From JAEINY01 sp942490535 (GTDB taxonomy: Bacteria > Bacteroidota > Bacteroidia > Bacteroidales > Marinilabiliaceae), in contig CALNXQ010000008.1 in NCBI GenBank assembly GCA_942490535.1, positions 558,001-622,000 on the forward strand: DNA of 64,000 nt, read 5' to 3'. The notes below the pieces were generated by a model that did no database searches, was not told where the DNA came from, and saw only the letters and a list, made by a program, of their open reading frames with translations. This document shows positions 1 through 9,204 of this stretch, piece by piece; positions within the stretch are counted from its first letter, which is position 1, and each line of letters opens with the position of its first letter. A program made the position numbers and the translations under genes.

Positions 1-1
1 G

Positions 2-2215
2 CTCATGGAAGAGCGCGGCGACAACATGCCACAAGCCAATATGATGGAAGGGTTTGGATTAACACCGGGCCAAAGCAGTGTGGAGAATCAAATAGCCATC
101 CTAACATCGCTGGACGTCATCCAGCGCACCATCGACCAGTTGGATTTTCACGTAGGCTACTATGCAAAAGGCAGTGTAAAACACACCGAGCTCTACGGAC
201 AAACACCCTTTAATGTACAGTTTGACTCCCTGCACCCACAATTGCTCAACACCCCCATGAACATCACCATCCTGAGTGATAATAAATACCGGCTCCAAGT
301 CACATCTGAGGGCGCCTCCACGTATACTTATGCCACAAAAATTAGTGGTGGGAATGTTGTCATTCCCGAATATTCCAACGAATACTATTTTGGCGAAACG
401 GTCAAAACAGCATGGGGCTCCTTCATTGTTAACTGCGATGGCGGCCGGGCCTCCACCGACATGGACTATTATTTTGTATTCAATCATCCAAATGCACTGG
501 CCAGTCAATATAAGTCACGGTTACAAGCCTATAAAGCCGGGGAAAATTCTTCCATTGTGAACGTCTCCTTAACGGGTAAAAACACCCTTAAGAACAATCG
601 TTTTCTCAATGCTTTGGCAGATGTTTTTATTGCCACCAACCTGGATAAAAAGAACCTAATCGCCTCCAACACCATCCGCTTTATTGAAAGTCAGTTACTG
701 GTGATATCCGATACGCTCCAAACCACCGGTTCCCAGCTCAGTCAGTTTCGGACCGACAACCGGATTCAAAGTGTCTCTGCAAAGGCCGATTACCTGTTCT
801 CAGGCTTGCAGGAAATGGAACAACAACTGGCCCAACTGGCAATTACCCGTCGCTACTACCTGTATTTGCAAGACTATTTCAGCTCCGTATTAAGCAGTAA
901 CGAAGTGGTGGCTCCTGCCATGTATCAAACCGATAACAACCTGCTCAATGAACAGATCCGGTCCATCATGGAACTGAACAGCCAACGTTTGTCCATGAAG
1001 GAATCGTACAGCGAGATACTTAATCCGGCTCAAAAAGAACTGGAAAGCCAGATTAACATCGCACGCGAAACACTGCTAAAAACCATTAGTAGTCAATTGC
1101 AGGTGCTAAACGAAGACGTGATTCGGACGCAAGAGCGGAAAGCAAGCAACGAAAACGAGCTGTACCGCCTGCCGGAAACCGAACGGCGCTTGCTGGGCAT
1201 TGAGCGTAAATTTGAATTGAGCAATGAAGTGTACACGTTTCTGTTGCGCAAACGCTCAGAAGCGCAGATCCAGAAAGCATCCAATACACCGGACCATCAA
1301 ATTTTGGAAGGCGCCCGCTATGCCGGTCAATTATCGCCCAACACCCAGGGCAACCAACGTAAGGCCCTGTTAATCGGGTTTATTCTACCATTGATCGCGC
1401 TGGCCTTAAAACAGTTACTCAACAACAAAATCATCAATGCTGAAGACATTGAACGCATCACCTCCCTTCCCATTCTGGGGCAGATCATTCACAGTCCCAA
1501 GGAGGAGAGTAACGTGGCCTTGCACCATCCCAAGTCTGTTGTCACCGAGACATTTCGGCGATTACGCACAAGGTTGGAGTTCATGAACAGTGATAAGTCC
1601 TGTCCCATCATTGGGGTGACCAGCTCCATGCCAGGTGAAGGCAAAACCTATTGCGCCCTGAACATTGCCGCCACATTAGCCATTTCAGGCAAGAAAACGG
1701 CCTTGCTGGGATTTGACTTACGCAAACCAGGGTTGAATAAAATTATCAATAGCAACGGCCATCTGGGGCTTTCCAATTTTCTCATTGGCAAAGCAAGCAT
1801 TGATGACATTCAAATGGAATCGGGCCAGGACAACCTGGTTATTATTCCAACGGGTGATATTCCCCCCAATCCGGCTGAATTAATCAGCTCAGCCAAAACA
1901 ACCGAACTCCTCGAATTATTAAAACAACAATTCGATTACATCATTCTGGATACACCTCCCATGGGCATTGTTTCCGATCCCTATTTATTGGCGCGCCATG
2001 CCGATTCCCTGGTATTTTTGGTACGACAAAGCCACACCATCAAGGAAGTCATGGCCCACACCTTGAAAAATCTCGAAGATGAAGGCATTACCAACACCGG
2101 GATTTTACTGAATGATGTGCTGGTGCGCAAAAAACGGGGCTATGGATACGGGTACGGCTATGGCTATGGATACGGCTATGGCTATGGCTACGGGCATGGT
2201 TATTATGAGGAATAA
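2..2215 (+). CDS. Wzc-like polysaccharide biosynthesis tyrosine autokinase (5' truncated by window)
   Basis: Inner-membrane co-polymerase and tyrosine autokinase of the Wzc/BY-kinase family, expected to control chain length and export of capsule or exopolysaccharide. The frame is open to the left edge, so the N-terminal start and first membrane segment of the Wzz domain are missing. Visible, numbered from the first Met in the window: a long coiled periplasmic region, a membrane segment near residues 453-472 (KALLIGFILPLIALAL), then the cytoplasmic kinase with Walker A PGEGKT near 540, Walker A' LLGFDLRKPG near 570 and Walker B ILDTPP near 650. The C-terminus is a tyrosine cluster, the usual autophosphorylation tail of BY-kinases, here nine consecutive Gly-Tyr pairs followed by GHGYYEE. 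No polysaccharide gene follows it in the window; intergenic repeats do. Confidence 0.92.
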   Translation, partial: LMEERGDNMPQANMMEGFGLTPGQSSVENQIAILTSLDVIQRTIDQLDFHVGYYAKGSVKHTELYGQTPFNVQFDSLHPQLLNTPMNITILSDNKYRLQVTSEGASTYTYATKISGGNVVIPEYSNEYYFGETVKTAWGSFIVNCDGGRASTDMDYYFVFNHPNALASQYKSRLQAYKAGENSSIVNVSLTGKNTLKNNRFLNALADVFIATNLDKKNLIASNTIRFIESQLLVISDTLQTTGSQLSQFRTDNRIQSVSAKADYLFSGLQEMEQQLAQLAITRRYYLYLQDYFSSVLSSNEVVAPAMYQTDNNLLNEQIRSIMELNSQRLSMKESYSEILNPAQKELESQINIARETLLKTISSQLQVLNEDVIRTQERKASNENELYRLPETERRLLGIERKFELSNEVYTFLLRKRSEAQIQKASNTPDHQILEGARYAGQLSPNTQGNQRKALLIGFILPLIALALKQLLNNKIINAEDIERITSLPILGQIIHSPKEESNVALHHPKSVVTETFRRLRTRLEFMNSDKSCPIIGVTSSMPGEGKTYCALNIAATLAISGKKTALLGFDLRKPGLNKIINSNGHLGLSNFLIGKASIDDIQMESGQDNLVIIPTGDIPPNPAELISSAKTTELLELLKQQFDYIILDTPPMGIVSDPYLLARHADSLVFLVRQSHTIKEVMAHTLKNLEDEGITNTGILLNDVLVRKKRGYGYGYGYGYGYGYGYGYGHGYYEE

Positions 2216-2221
2216 GTGACA

Positions 2222-2780
2222 CGGTGTCCTCACGTTTTAACGTGCTAATAAAAGAAGAGATAGCCTGGGGTAATGATGGGTGGCCTGATAACAATCTGCT
2301 TAATCCTAATAATACGTACTCTAAAAAAGAGTTGTGTGCGGACTCAATGGAAAAGATAAGCCTGGTGCATAGAGCATCCACCTGCAAAACGCCTTTTCTC
2401 CATTGCGCCAATCCTTCGCTATACTCGTGACCAATTGTGTCATTTGTGGTTTTAAAACAATCTGTGGACAAATATCATCAAAATACCAGGCCACTGATTC
2501 GATTCCCATGCGGCACATTCAATACCGATTACCAATCATAGAATGATAAAAATATCAATCTATGATTGTGTACCGGCATTTACCATTGTAATAAGCAAAA
2601 TGCTTTATCAATCATTTCGTTATACAATTGGTATAACCCCCTGGGGCCAAACACCGTCTGATTGCGCCTCCCCCTTTCCTCACTTAATTTCCAGGGGTTT
2701 AACCCCGGACAATTACTATTTTACCCCTTTCAGAGTCAAGTATTCGCGTTAATTCGTGTCATTTGCGGTTAAAAAAAATA
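2222..2780. repeat. Degenerate mosaic of intergenic repeat modules
   Basis: No gene is supported here. The stretch is built of diverged copies of modules found again further right. Positions 2222-2320 resemble 3258-3356 (shared phrases AAAAGAAGAGATA and CTGCTTAA). Positions 2480-2515 resemble 3085-3110 (GATTCCCATGCGGC). Positions 2632-2770 are a decayed copy of 3113-3246, ending in the shared phrase TTCGTGTCATTTGCGGTT. Small reading frames across it follow the repeats rather than a gene. Confidence 0.7.
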
Positions 2781-3265
2781 TGATAATCCACGTCATCGAT
2801 GGATCTTTTTGTCCGGAGTAAAGAAAGTACACTCCATAGACAGATTCCGCATAGCGGATGAAGTGTTATAGAATAACAGGTGGCAAATTGAATCGTTTCC
2901 CCGCAGGGGATATGGAATCATTTGTTAACACCTGATATCCAATATCATTTGAAGTTTAAACAATTGAAATAAACTACGTCGTATCGGAAGCAGCATTTCT
3001 TCTCCCTATGAATAGGGAGACACAGAGGGTAAGAAATCGGTGATAATCTGTGGGTAATAAAAAAACACAAAATACACGCCATTGATCCGATTCCCATGCG
3101 GCGCATGCGAACCCCTGCGGCCAAACACCTCCTGATTGCGCCTCCCCTTTCATCACATAGTGTCCCGGGGTTCCACCCCGGGCTATTATTGTTTTACCCC
3201 TTCGGGGTCATGCATTCGCCTTATTTCGTGTCATTTGCGGTTTAAAAATCGTTACACAGAGTCCT
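2781..3265. repeat. 485-bp direct repeat, copy A
   Basis: Nearly identical over 485 bp to 4409-4893; by eye about a dozen substitutions and no net length change. It carries several short palindromes: CCCCGCAGGGG, CTCCCTATGAATAGGGAG, CCCGGGGTTCCACCCCGGG and CCCCTTCGGGG. It encodes no transposase and has no obvious terminal inverted repeats. The two copies flank the lipoprotein gene at 3540-4232 in the same orientation. Confidence 0.9.
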
Positions 3266-3539
3266 CACGCCTTGACATACTATCAAAAGAAGAGATAACT
3301 TGGGATAATGATTGGTCTGATGACAACCTGCTTAACCCTCATAATCTATTGCTTAAGATATAGTTATAGAGCAAAACCCGGAGGCATAAAAATGTAAAGT
3401 AGTTCATAAAGGCTTAAAAGACCATTTTTGCAGCCAGACATAAAACTTTTCCGCTGTAAGTTTTTGTGTTTTCTTCGTACAGCTTTATGTGAGTATTTTT
3501 ATTTTTGAATGCCATACCAATAAGTCAAAATAATTCATC
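3266..3539. other. Intergenic module and leader of the lipoprotein gene
   Basis: The first 90 bases repeat the module at 2222-2320 in diverged form. The remainder, about 180 bases up to the start codon at 3540, is AT-rich and unique in the window. I see no convincing -33/-7 promoter in it. Confidence 0.5.
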
Positions 3540-4232
3540 ATGAAACACGCATTCGTTCTACTACTAATCCTGACCTTGTCGTTGGGATGCGCCACCACTA
3601 AAAAAACACCTGCGGAAAGTCATCGGACTGTCGAAATCATAAAAACCTACTTTGTGGCTCCGTATGCGGTGGCATGCACCGGTGTCGCTCCGCAAGAATG
3701 CTTGCTGGTGAAACACGCCATCCAGGCACCCTGGCAAAAGTTCTACGAGCGCATACAAGGATTTGAGTTTGAATCGGGTTTCAGCTACATCTTAAAAGTG
3801 AAAGAAACCCCCATTGAAAATCCACCGGCCGATGCCTCCTCCATCCGCTATGAATTAATGGAAATAGTGGAAAAGAGTACTGTCAACCAACCCTTACAAA
3901 CACTTTATGACATATGGGGAGTCATTAAAGTATCCGGAGAAGAACAGCTAAGCCAAGGCATCTTCCAAACCCTTGAAATCAATACGGAAAAAATGACGGT
4001 TTTGGGCGAAGCTGGTTGTAACAGTTACCAGGGATCCATTCGAGCCGACGAGATTTCCAATGGACTAATTTTCAAAGACATCCTCTCAACCATGAGCATC
4101 TGCCCCAATCAAAAGCAGGAAGATGCCTTCTTAAAAGCACTGCAATCGGTTGATGCCTATTACCGGTACAACCAATACCTTTTGCTCCTGTCAAAAAGAC
4201 AAGTGGTGATTGAAGCGCGGCGGATGGATTAA
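3540..4232 (+). CDS. META and DUF4377 domain lipoprotein
   Basis: Predicted outer-membrane or periplasmic lipoprotein of 230 residues. The signal peptide ends in a lipobox LSLGC with the acylated Cys at residue 17. Residues 30-115 look like a DUF4377 domain (CTGVAPQECLLV, WQKFYERIQGFEFESG, YILKV). The C-terminal half looks like a META/HslJ-type domain (GCNSYQGS, then MSIC and a DAFLKAL helix). META domains occur in heat-shock or stress-related lipoproteins such as HslJ, but the molecular role is not known, so function is not assigned. The gene stands alone and is bracketed by the 485-bp direct repeats at 2781-3265 and 4409-4893, which makes this block prone to recombinational loss or duplication. 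Confidence 0.8.
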   Translation: MKHAFVLLLILTLSLGCATTKKTPAESHRTVEIIKTYFVAPYAVACTGVAPQECLLVKHAIQAPWQKFYERIQGFEFESGFSYILKVKETPIENPPADASSIRYELMEIVEKSTVNQPLQTLYDIWGVIKVSGEEQLSQGIFQTLEINTEKMTVLGEAGCNSYQGSIRADEISNGLIFKDILSTMSICPNQKQEDAFLKALQSVDAYYRYNQYLLLLSKRQVVIEARRMD

Positions 4233-4261
4233 TAGATAAGGTAAAGTAAAAAGGTGAAAAG

Positions 4262-4408
4262 GTTTTCCCCGTAGGGGTTATAGAATCATTTGTTAACACC
4301 TGATATCCAGTATTATTTGGAATTAAAACAATTGAAATAAATCACGTCGTATCAGAAGCAGCATTTCTTCTCCCTATGAATAGGGAGACACAGAGGGTAA
4401 GAAATCGG
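4262..4408. repeat. Partial third copy of the 485-bp repeat
   Basis: Corresponds to positions 2898-3045 of copy A with moderate divergence (TTTCCCCGTAGGGG against TTTCCCCGCAGGGG; shared CTCCCTATGAATAGGGAG). It runs at the phrase GGTGATAATC directly into the start of copy B, as though units were joined by recombination at that short sequence. Confidence 0.8.
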
Positions 4409-4893
4409 TGATAATCCACGTCATCGATGAACCATTTTGTCCGGAGTAAAGAAAGTACACTCCATAGACAGATTCCGCATAACGGATGAAGTGTTGTAGA
4501 ATAACAGGTGGCAAATTGAATCGTTTCCCCGCAGGGGATATGGAATCATTTGTTAATATCTGATATCCAATATCATTTGAAGTTTAAACAATTGAAATAA
4601 ACCACGTCGTATCGGAAGCAGCATTTCTTCTCCCTATGAATAGGGAGACACAGAGGGTAAGAAATCGGTGATAATCTGTGGGTAATAAAAAAACACAAAA
4701 TACACGCCATTGATCCGATTCCCATGCGGCGCATGCGAACCCCTGCGGCCAAACACCTCCTGATTGCGCCTCCCCTTTCATCACTTAGTGTCCCGGGGTT
4801 CCACCCCGGGCTATTATTGTTTTACCCCTTCGGGGTCATGCATTCGCCTTATTTCGTGTCATTTGCGGTTAAAAAATCGTTACACAGAGTCCT
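4409..4893. repeat. 485-bp direct repeat, copy B
   Basis: Partner of 2781-3265, same length and orientation. Differences seen include GGATCT/GAACCA near the left end, ATAGCGG/ATAACGG, AACACC/AATATC and CACATAG/CACTTAG. The following stretch to about 5050 shows no feature. Confidence 0.9.
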
Positions 4894-5050
4894 ATGTAAT
4901 AATTTCCCAGGAGGGGATATAGAATTGTCTGCCGGACAAGTGTGATTGGACACATACTCCCAACCTTATAGCCTGAAAAAAGTAACGCCAAGACTTCTAG
5001 CAAGAAACGGGATTATTTCTGTTCAGATTTTAAGTCATTAATACCTCCAT

Positions 5051-5083
5051 AAAAAAAATCCCCTGCTACCAAAGTAACAGGGG
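5051..5083 (-). terminator. Intrinsic terminator of the cysteate synthase-like gene
   Basis: Read on the minus strand: stem CCCCTGTTAC / GTAGCAGGGG around a CTTTG loop with one mismatch, followed by eight T. It lies 26 bp after the stop codon of the minus-strand gene ending at 5109. Confidence 0.85.
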
Positions 5084-5108
5084 ACTCCATTCTATTTTGA
5101 AGTATTTC

Positions 5109-6401
5109 TTAAAACAGCTTATCTAAAACGTCTTTCACCTCTTCCAGGCTCGGATTAATGTCAAATACATGCGAGGGTTTCAGATACGTGATCGCTTTCT
5201 CCCGCTTAAAGCGTTCCTCACCACCACCGGTGATGTTCAGCATGATCAGGTCATCCTTCTGCACCACACCTTCTTTCACCGCATTGATCAAAGTAGCTGT
5301 AGCGACTGAGGCCGCCGGATGAATGTCATTACCTTCGGTGGTTTCGAATAGTTGTGCAGCCGCAGCAGCCTCCTCATTGGTGGCTATTAACACATCCCCG
5401 CCGGCATCCCGCATGGCATCGTATAAACCACCAAAAATAGCATAGGGAGGTTTGCGATTGGACAATACCTTGGCATCGATCTCTTCCACTTGCTTGCGGG
5501 CCACCTCATCATCCAGGGGCAGCATTTTGCGCGATTGGGCTTTCCAGGCATCATGAATGGGCAGGAAAGGCACGTTTTGCGATACCATCAGTTTCATCTT
5601 ATTGGTTCCGAAACGACCATCTTCAATTAAGCGCAGGTTGGCTTCCCAAGCAGCAATGGCACCCGTTCCGCTACCCACAGCCTGAAAATAGTAATCCGGA
5701 ATACGACCAATCTCAGTCACGGCCGACAAGGTGGTGGTACCCATGCCATCGCGACGCGCCACATTCTTGGCGCCTCCTTCGGCAATGAATGCATCCAATT
5801 CACAAGCGATATTGGACAAATGAATGGCATCAAAATAATCACTCCCTGATCGGGTAACGACAAGACGCACGTTGTCTTTAATGGGTTCATCAAACCAAAG
5901 GGCATCCACATTATCTTCCGGCACACACAACAACAACGGAATGTGATTATCAGAACACACCCGGGCAAAAGCACGCGCCGTATTGCCGGCTGATGCCACT
6001 ACCAACACTTTATTGGTAGAGCCGTTCAAGCGTCCACCCACTGAATAAGCTTCCGTCTCCTTAAAGGAGCAAGTGCGCATTTGCACCCCTTTCTCCGGCC
6101 AATAACCACTGAAGGTGATGTATAAATTGGTTAACCCAAGGTGCCGGGCCAAGCCATCACTTTTATAGGTCACGGGGGCCGATGAACCCGCCAGCATTTT
6201 GTGTACCGGCAGCCAGTCGGCAAAACGAAACACGCCAAAGGACGGATCTTTTACTTCCAACTGTTGTTTCTTGTAGATGGCCCGAACCAAGGTTCCTTCA
6301 CATTCGTTGGGCGCCTCTAAGGTCCAACCGGCATCATCAAATACGTTTCCTGATTTTACGGATTGAAGCGTGTATTGAGTAGGTAGAAATTCTTTTGCCA
6401 T
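5109..6401 (-). CDS. Cysteate synthase-type PLP enzyme (threonine synthase paralogue)
   Basis: PLP-dependent beta-replacement enzyme of 430 residues. The PLP lysine is K114 in CSFKETEAY, the substrate loop is SAGNTA at 137-142 and the cofactor phosphate loop is GSGTGA at 243-248. The N-terminal region and FSGYWPEKG segment match the Bacteroidota proteins annotated as cysteate synthase rather than housekeeping threonine synthase. The family reaction is O-phosphoserine plus sulfite giving L-cysteate; in Bacteroidota cysteate feeds capnine-type sulfonolipids, though no lipid gene is adjacent here. Threonine synthase activity cannot be excluded from sequence alone. Single-gene unit with its own -7 box and terminator. 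Confidence 0.75.
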   Translation of the reverse strand: MAKEFLPTQYTLQSVKSGNVFDDAGWTLEAPNECEGTLVRAIYKKQQLEVKDPSFGVFRFADWLPVHKMLAGSSAPVTYKSDGLARHLGLTNLYITFSGYWPEKGVQMRTCSFKETEAYSVGGRLNGSTNKVLVVASAGNTARAFARVCSDNHIPLLLCVPEDNVDALWFDEPIKDNVRLVVTRSGSDYFDAIHLSNIACELDAFIAEGGAKNVARRDGMGTTTLSAVTEIGRIPDYYFQAVGSGTGAIAAWEANLRLIEDGRFGTNKMKLMVSQNVPFLPIHDAWKAQSRKMLPLDDEVARKQVEEIDAKVLSNRKPPYAIFGGLYDAMRDAGGDVLIATNEEAAAAAQLFETTEGNDIHPAASVATATLINAVKEGVVQKDDLIMLNITGGGEERFKREKAITYLKPSHVFDINPSLEEVKDVLDKLF

Positions 6402-6427
6402 TTTTAATTGTGCTGATAAATGTGGAA

Positions 6428-6435
6428 CAAAAATA
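6428..6435 (-). promoter_or_regulatory. Candidate -7 box TATTTTTG for the cysteate synthase-like gene
   Basis: Exact match to the Bacteroidota consensus TAnnTTTG on the minus strand, 26 bp upstream of the start codon at 6401. No clean TTTG -33 element is seen at the expected distance. Confidence 0.45.
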
Positions 6436-6559
6436 GATTTTTGAACCGTTTCACGAAAAGGTTTAACTAAAAAACATAGCAGATTGATAGAATAAGCTAC
6501 CTACCAGGGAGCAAATCATCCCATTATAAGCTCTGTGATATAGATGCCATCCAGAGTTT

Positions 6560-6890
6560 GGGAAACGTTTCCCGACGAGTGGCATGCGCATACTGGTGAC
6601 CTGTTCACATTAACAGATGACCCGGAAACTTATCCCGGAGAGCCGGACGTTTGTACGGCTCACTTGTTTGCGTTAAATCATGAGCCGTTAACATTAACGA
6701 GTGACCGGGATGCGTTTTGCGCCTCGTTTTGGCATTTTTCATCCCCTAAAAAACAGGAAGATTTCCCCCATTTTCGCAAACGAGTCATCGGGATAAGTTT
6801 ACGCGTGACAATTTAACGTGAAATCATGAGCCGTAAACGTTAACCGATGACCGGGATAATCTCCCCGATGAGCCGTCAATAAATCCGTGT
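6560..6890. repeat. Field of degenerate short repeats
   Basis: The best pair is 6675-6711 and 6821-6857, both 37 bp, differing at about five positions (AAATCATGAGCCGT ... GACCGGGAT). Related phrases recur throughout: GATGACCCGGA, GAGTGACCGGGAT, GAGTCATCGGGAT, GATGAGCCGTC. A 90-codon open frame crosses the field but follows the repeats and lacks any family resemblance, so I do not call it a gene. Confidence 0.55.
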
Positions 6891-7583
6891 GACCTTTCAA
6901 CGAAAAAATATAAGTCATTCCCAATAACCGATGCATCTGCAAAAGCGGTCGCTACCCTATTGGGGAAGTATTCACGGAATCCTCAAGCCAGAACCAAACA
7001 GGAATTTCTATGAATCAACCAATCCATCCATGGCCCGATACAATCTTTAACTTTGATGTACAACTTGCTTAAAAACAAACCACAAATCTCACAAATAAAT
7101 AAACTGCTTTGCAGTTCTCATTTGTGATAATTTGAGTCATTGGTGGTTCCAAATATCCGCGGAGCAGAAAGGATTTATCAAGTATTAATTTGTAGATCGC
7201 TATTAAAATTCCACCAAAAAATACACGAATATTACTATTAAGACACTTAACAGTGCTAACAAAAGAGAAGAAAACTTGTAATTTATGACCACTATCGGGG
7301 TTTGCAGTCACCGAAAGGGTGGCAGATAAACCCCTCATAGCGGTTGCTTACCCTTTGGGTGGTTAATCCAAATGGATTCCTTATGCTAGTAGTTCCGCGA
7401 GGGCCCTTGACCCTATTGACGCCGAGATAACCCACCCTGGTTATATGAAAGATTATTCACGAAACGGAGGCGTATTTTCGCGTGGCCGCATAACAAACCA
7501 CTTCATCTCGCCCCTTCCCGGAAATTTGCACATATCTCCCCCTGTTTACAACATAACTCCTCTATTCCAAAAACGAAAAGGCC
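6891..7583. other. Intergenic region without a recognised gene
   Basis: About 690 bases with no supported coding region. Positions 7078-7150 contain phrases (TCATTTGTGATAATTTGAGTCATTGGTGG in two parts) reminiscent of the widespread intergenic CGTGTCATTTGCGG type seen at 2750 and 3230. Nothing else stands out. Confidence 0.5.
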
Positions 7584-7591
7584 TAATTTTG
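7584..7591 (+). promoter_or_regulatory. Candidate -7 box TAATTTTG for the sulfatase gene
   Basis: Exact TAnnTTTG match, 21 bp upstream of the start at 7613. A matching -33 element is not evident. Confidence 0.4.
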
Positions 7592-7612
7592 CAACATCAA
7601 AGACCATGAAAC

Positions 7613-9136
7613 ATGAAGCAACACACACTGCTAAATTCAATGATTCCGGCTGCTTTATTAGCCATAACGGGATGCAGCCAACCCAAAGAAAAAATAACAC
7701 CTCCCAATATCATTTACATCTTAGCCGATGACATGGGTTATGGGGATGTGAAAGCACTCAATCCGCAATCAAAAATACCCACCCCTCACCTGGACCGCCT
7801 GGTGGGCGAAGGGATGCATTTCACCGATGCACACAGTAACTCGGCGGTTTGTACACCTACCCGCTATGGCATACTGACAGGACGTTACTGTTTCCGGTCA
7901 CGCCTCAAAAGTGGTGTACTGGTGGGGCACGAACCCGCTTTGATTGAACCCGGCCGCACCACCATTGGTAATTTGATGCAAAAGGCCGGGTATTTCACCG
8001 GGTGTATCGGCAAATGGCATTTGGGCCTCGACTGGGCGAAAAAGGATTCCACCCTTCCGCTGTGGTCCGGCGGTAATCTGTGGGACATGTTTCATACCGA
8101 AAATGTGGATTATGCCGCCCCTGTAGCGGGTGGCCCGGCGGATCATGGCTTTGCGTATTCCTACATCATACCCGCCTCCCTGGACATTGCGCCTTACACC
8201 TATATTGAAAATGGACAAGTTACCGCACCGGTAAACAGACAGGTACCCTTTTTTAAGGATGAAAAGGCGCGCGGTATCTGGTACCGGCGGGGCGATGTGG
8301 CCGAAGATTTTGACCATACCACCGTGTTGCAAAACCTGACCGATAAAGCCATCTCGTTTATTGATCAAGCCGCAGAAAAGAAACAACCCTTTTTACTGTA
8401 CTTCCCCATGACGTCTCCGCATACCCCCTGGTTTCCTTCCAAAGACTATGACGGTATTTCGCAAGCAGGTGTATATGGCGACTTTGTGGCCATGACCGAT
8501 GGTATGGTAGGGCGTATTTTGGAGTCGTTGGATGCACACCAACTCACTGAAAACACCTTAATCATCTTCACTTCCGATAACGGTTCGCACTGGCTGGAGT
8601 CAGACATTGAAACCTTTAAACACCGGGCTAATCTGCATTTCAGCGGGAAGAAATCCGACGTTTGGGAAGGCGGACACCGGGTGCCTTTTATTGTCCGGTG
8701 GCCGCAGGCTATTGCCGCCCACACACAATCGGATGACGTGATCTGCACCACCGATTTACTGGCCACCTGCGCTGAATTAACCGGTCAAACAATGACTGCT
8801 AACGAAGGCGAAGACAGCTACAGCATGCTGCCTCTATTAAAAGGAGAAAAGCAAACAGGGCCTTTGCGCGAAGCAACGATCCATCATTCGGTGAACGGCA
8901 CCTTTGCCATCCGAAAGGGAGACTGGAAATTCATTGATGCCAAAGGATCGGGAGGCTGGAGTCTGCCGGAAGATCAGGTGATAGAAGGGGCGCCGGAAGG
9001 TCAATTATACAACCTGCCGACAGATCCTTCGGAACAAAGTAACCTGTACATGCAGCATCCCGAAATCGTTTCGGAACTAAAGGCTGTATTGGAAAAATAC
9101 AAAACGCAAGGTTTTAGTCGTCCCCTGGGACACTAG
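7613..9136 (+). CDS. Type I (S1 family) sulfatase lipoprotein
   Basis: Hydrolyses sulfate esters, probably from sulfated polysaccharide or glycoside, outside the cytoplasm. The 507-residue protein starts with a signal peptide and lipobox ITGC (Cys21). The metal site begins with LADDMGYGD (Asp39, Asp40). The active-site signature is CTPTRYGILTG, whose Cys80 would be converted to formylglycine; that Cys type normally needs an anaerobic or FGE-type maturase, none of which is in this window. Further S1 features are GKWHLG, TSPHTPW and FTSDNG. It is a single gene with its own terminator, convergent with the glycoside oxidation cluster, to which it may contribute desulfation. Confidence 0.92.
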   Translation: MKQHTLLNSMIPAALLAITGCSQPKEKITPPNIIYILADDMGYGDVKALNPQSKIPTPHLDRLVGEGMHFTDAHSNSAVCTPTRYGILTGRYCFRSRLKSGVLVGHEPALIEPGRTTIGNLMQKAGYFTGCIGKWHLGLDWAKKDSTLPLWSGGNLWDMFHTENVDYAAPVAGGPADHGFAYSYIIPASLDIAPYTYIENGQVTAPVNRQVPFFKDEKARGIWYRRGDVAEDFDHTTVLQNLTDKAISFIDQAAEKKQPFLLYFPMTSPHTPWFPSKDYDGISQAGVYGDFVAMTDGMVGRILESLDAHQLTENTLIIFTSDNGSHWLESDIETFKHRANLHFSGKKSDVWEGGHRVPFIVRWPQAIAAHTQSDDVICTTDLLATCAELTGQTMTANEGEDSYSMLPLLKGEKQTGPLREATIHHSVNGTFAIRKGDWKFIDAKGSGGWSLPEDQVIEGAPEGQLYNLPTDPSEQSNLYMQHPEIVSELKAVLEKYKTQGFSRPLGH

Positions 9137-9153
9137 TTTTTCATGTCTAAGGT

Positions 9154-9196
9154 AATCCCCTTTTATCTTTCCGGATAAAGGGGGATTTTTTTTTAT
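9154..9196 (+). terminator. Intrinsic terminator after the sulfatase
   Basis: Stem AATCCCCTTTTATC / GGATAAAGGGGGATT with a short loop, followed by a run of T. It starts 18 bp after the sulfatase stop codon. Confidence 0.88.
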
Positions 9197-9204
9197 TTTC
9201 TGCC

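Noticed and set aside
2088..2471. Minus-strand frame with a His-Ser/Arg repeat
   Set aside because: It is the antisense reading of the Gly-Tyr coding repeat of the Wzc gene.
2974..3156. A minus-strand frame that recurs with the same protein at 4584-4784
   Set aside because: It is conserved only because it lies in the 485-bp repeat; it crosses the hairpin modules and resembles no protein.
2781..4893. Composite transposon bounded by the direct repeats
   Set aside because: The repeats code for no transposase, have no terminal inverted repeats and I see no target-site duplication.
6544..6816. 90-codon plus-strand frame
   Set aside because: Its sequence follows the degenerate DNA repeats of the region and has no start context or family resemblance.
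7069..7338. 89-codon minus-strand frame in the 6.9-7.6 kb gap
   Set aside because: Cys/Phe-rich composition without a signal peptide logic and a repeat-like 3' part; nothing supports translation.
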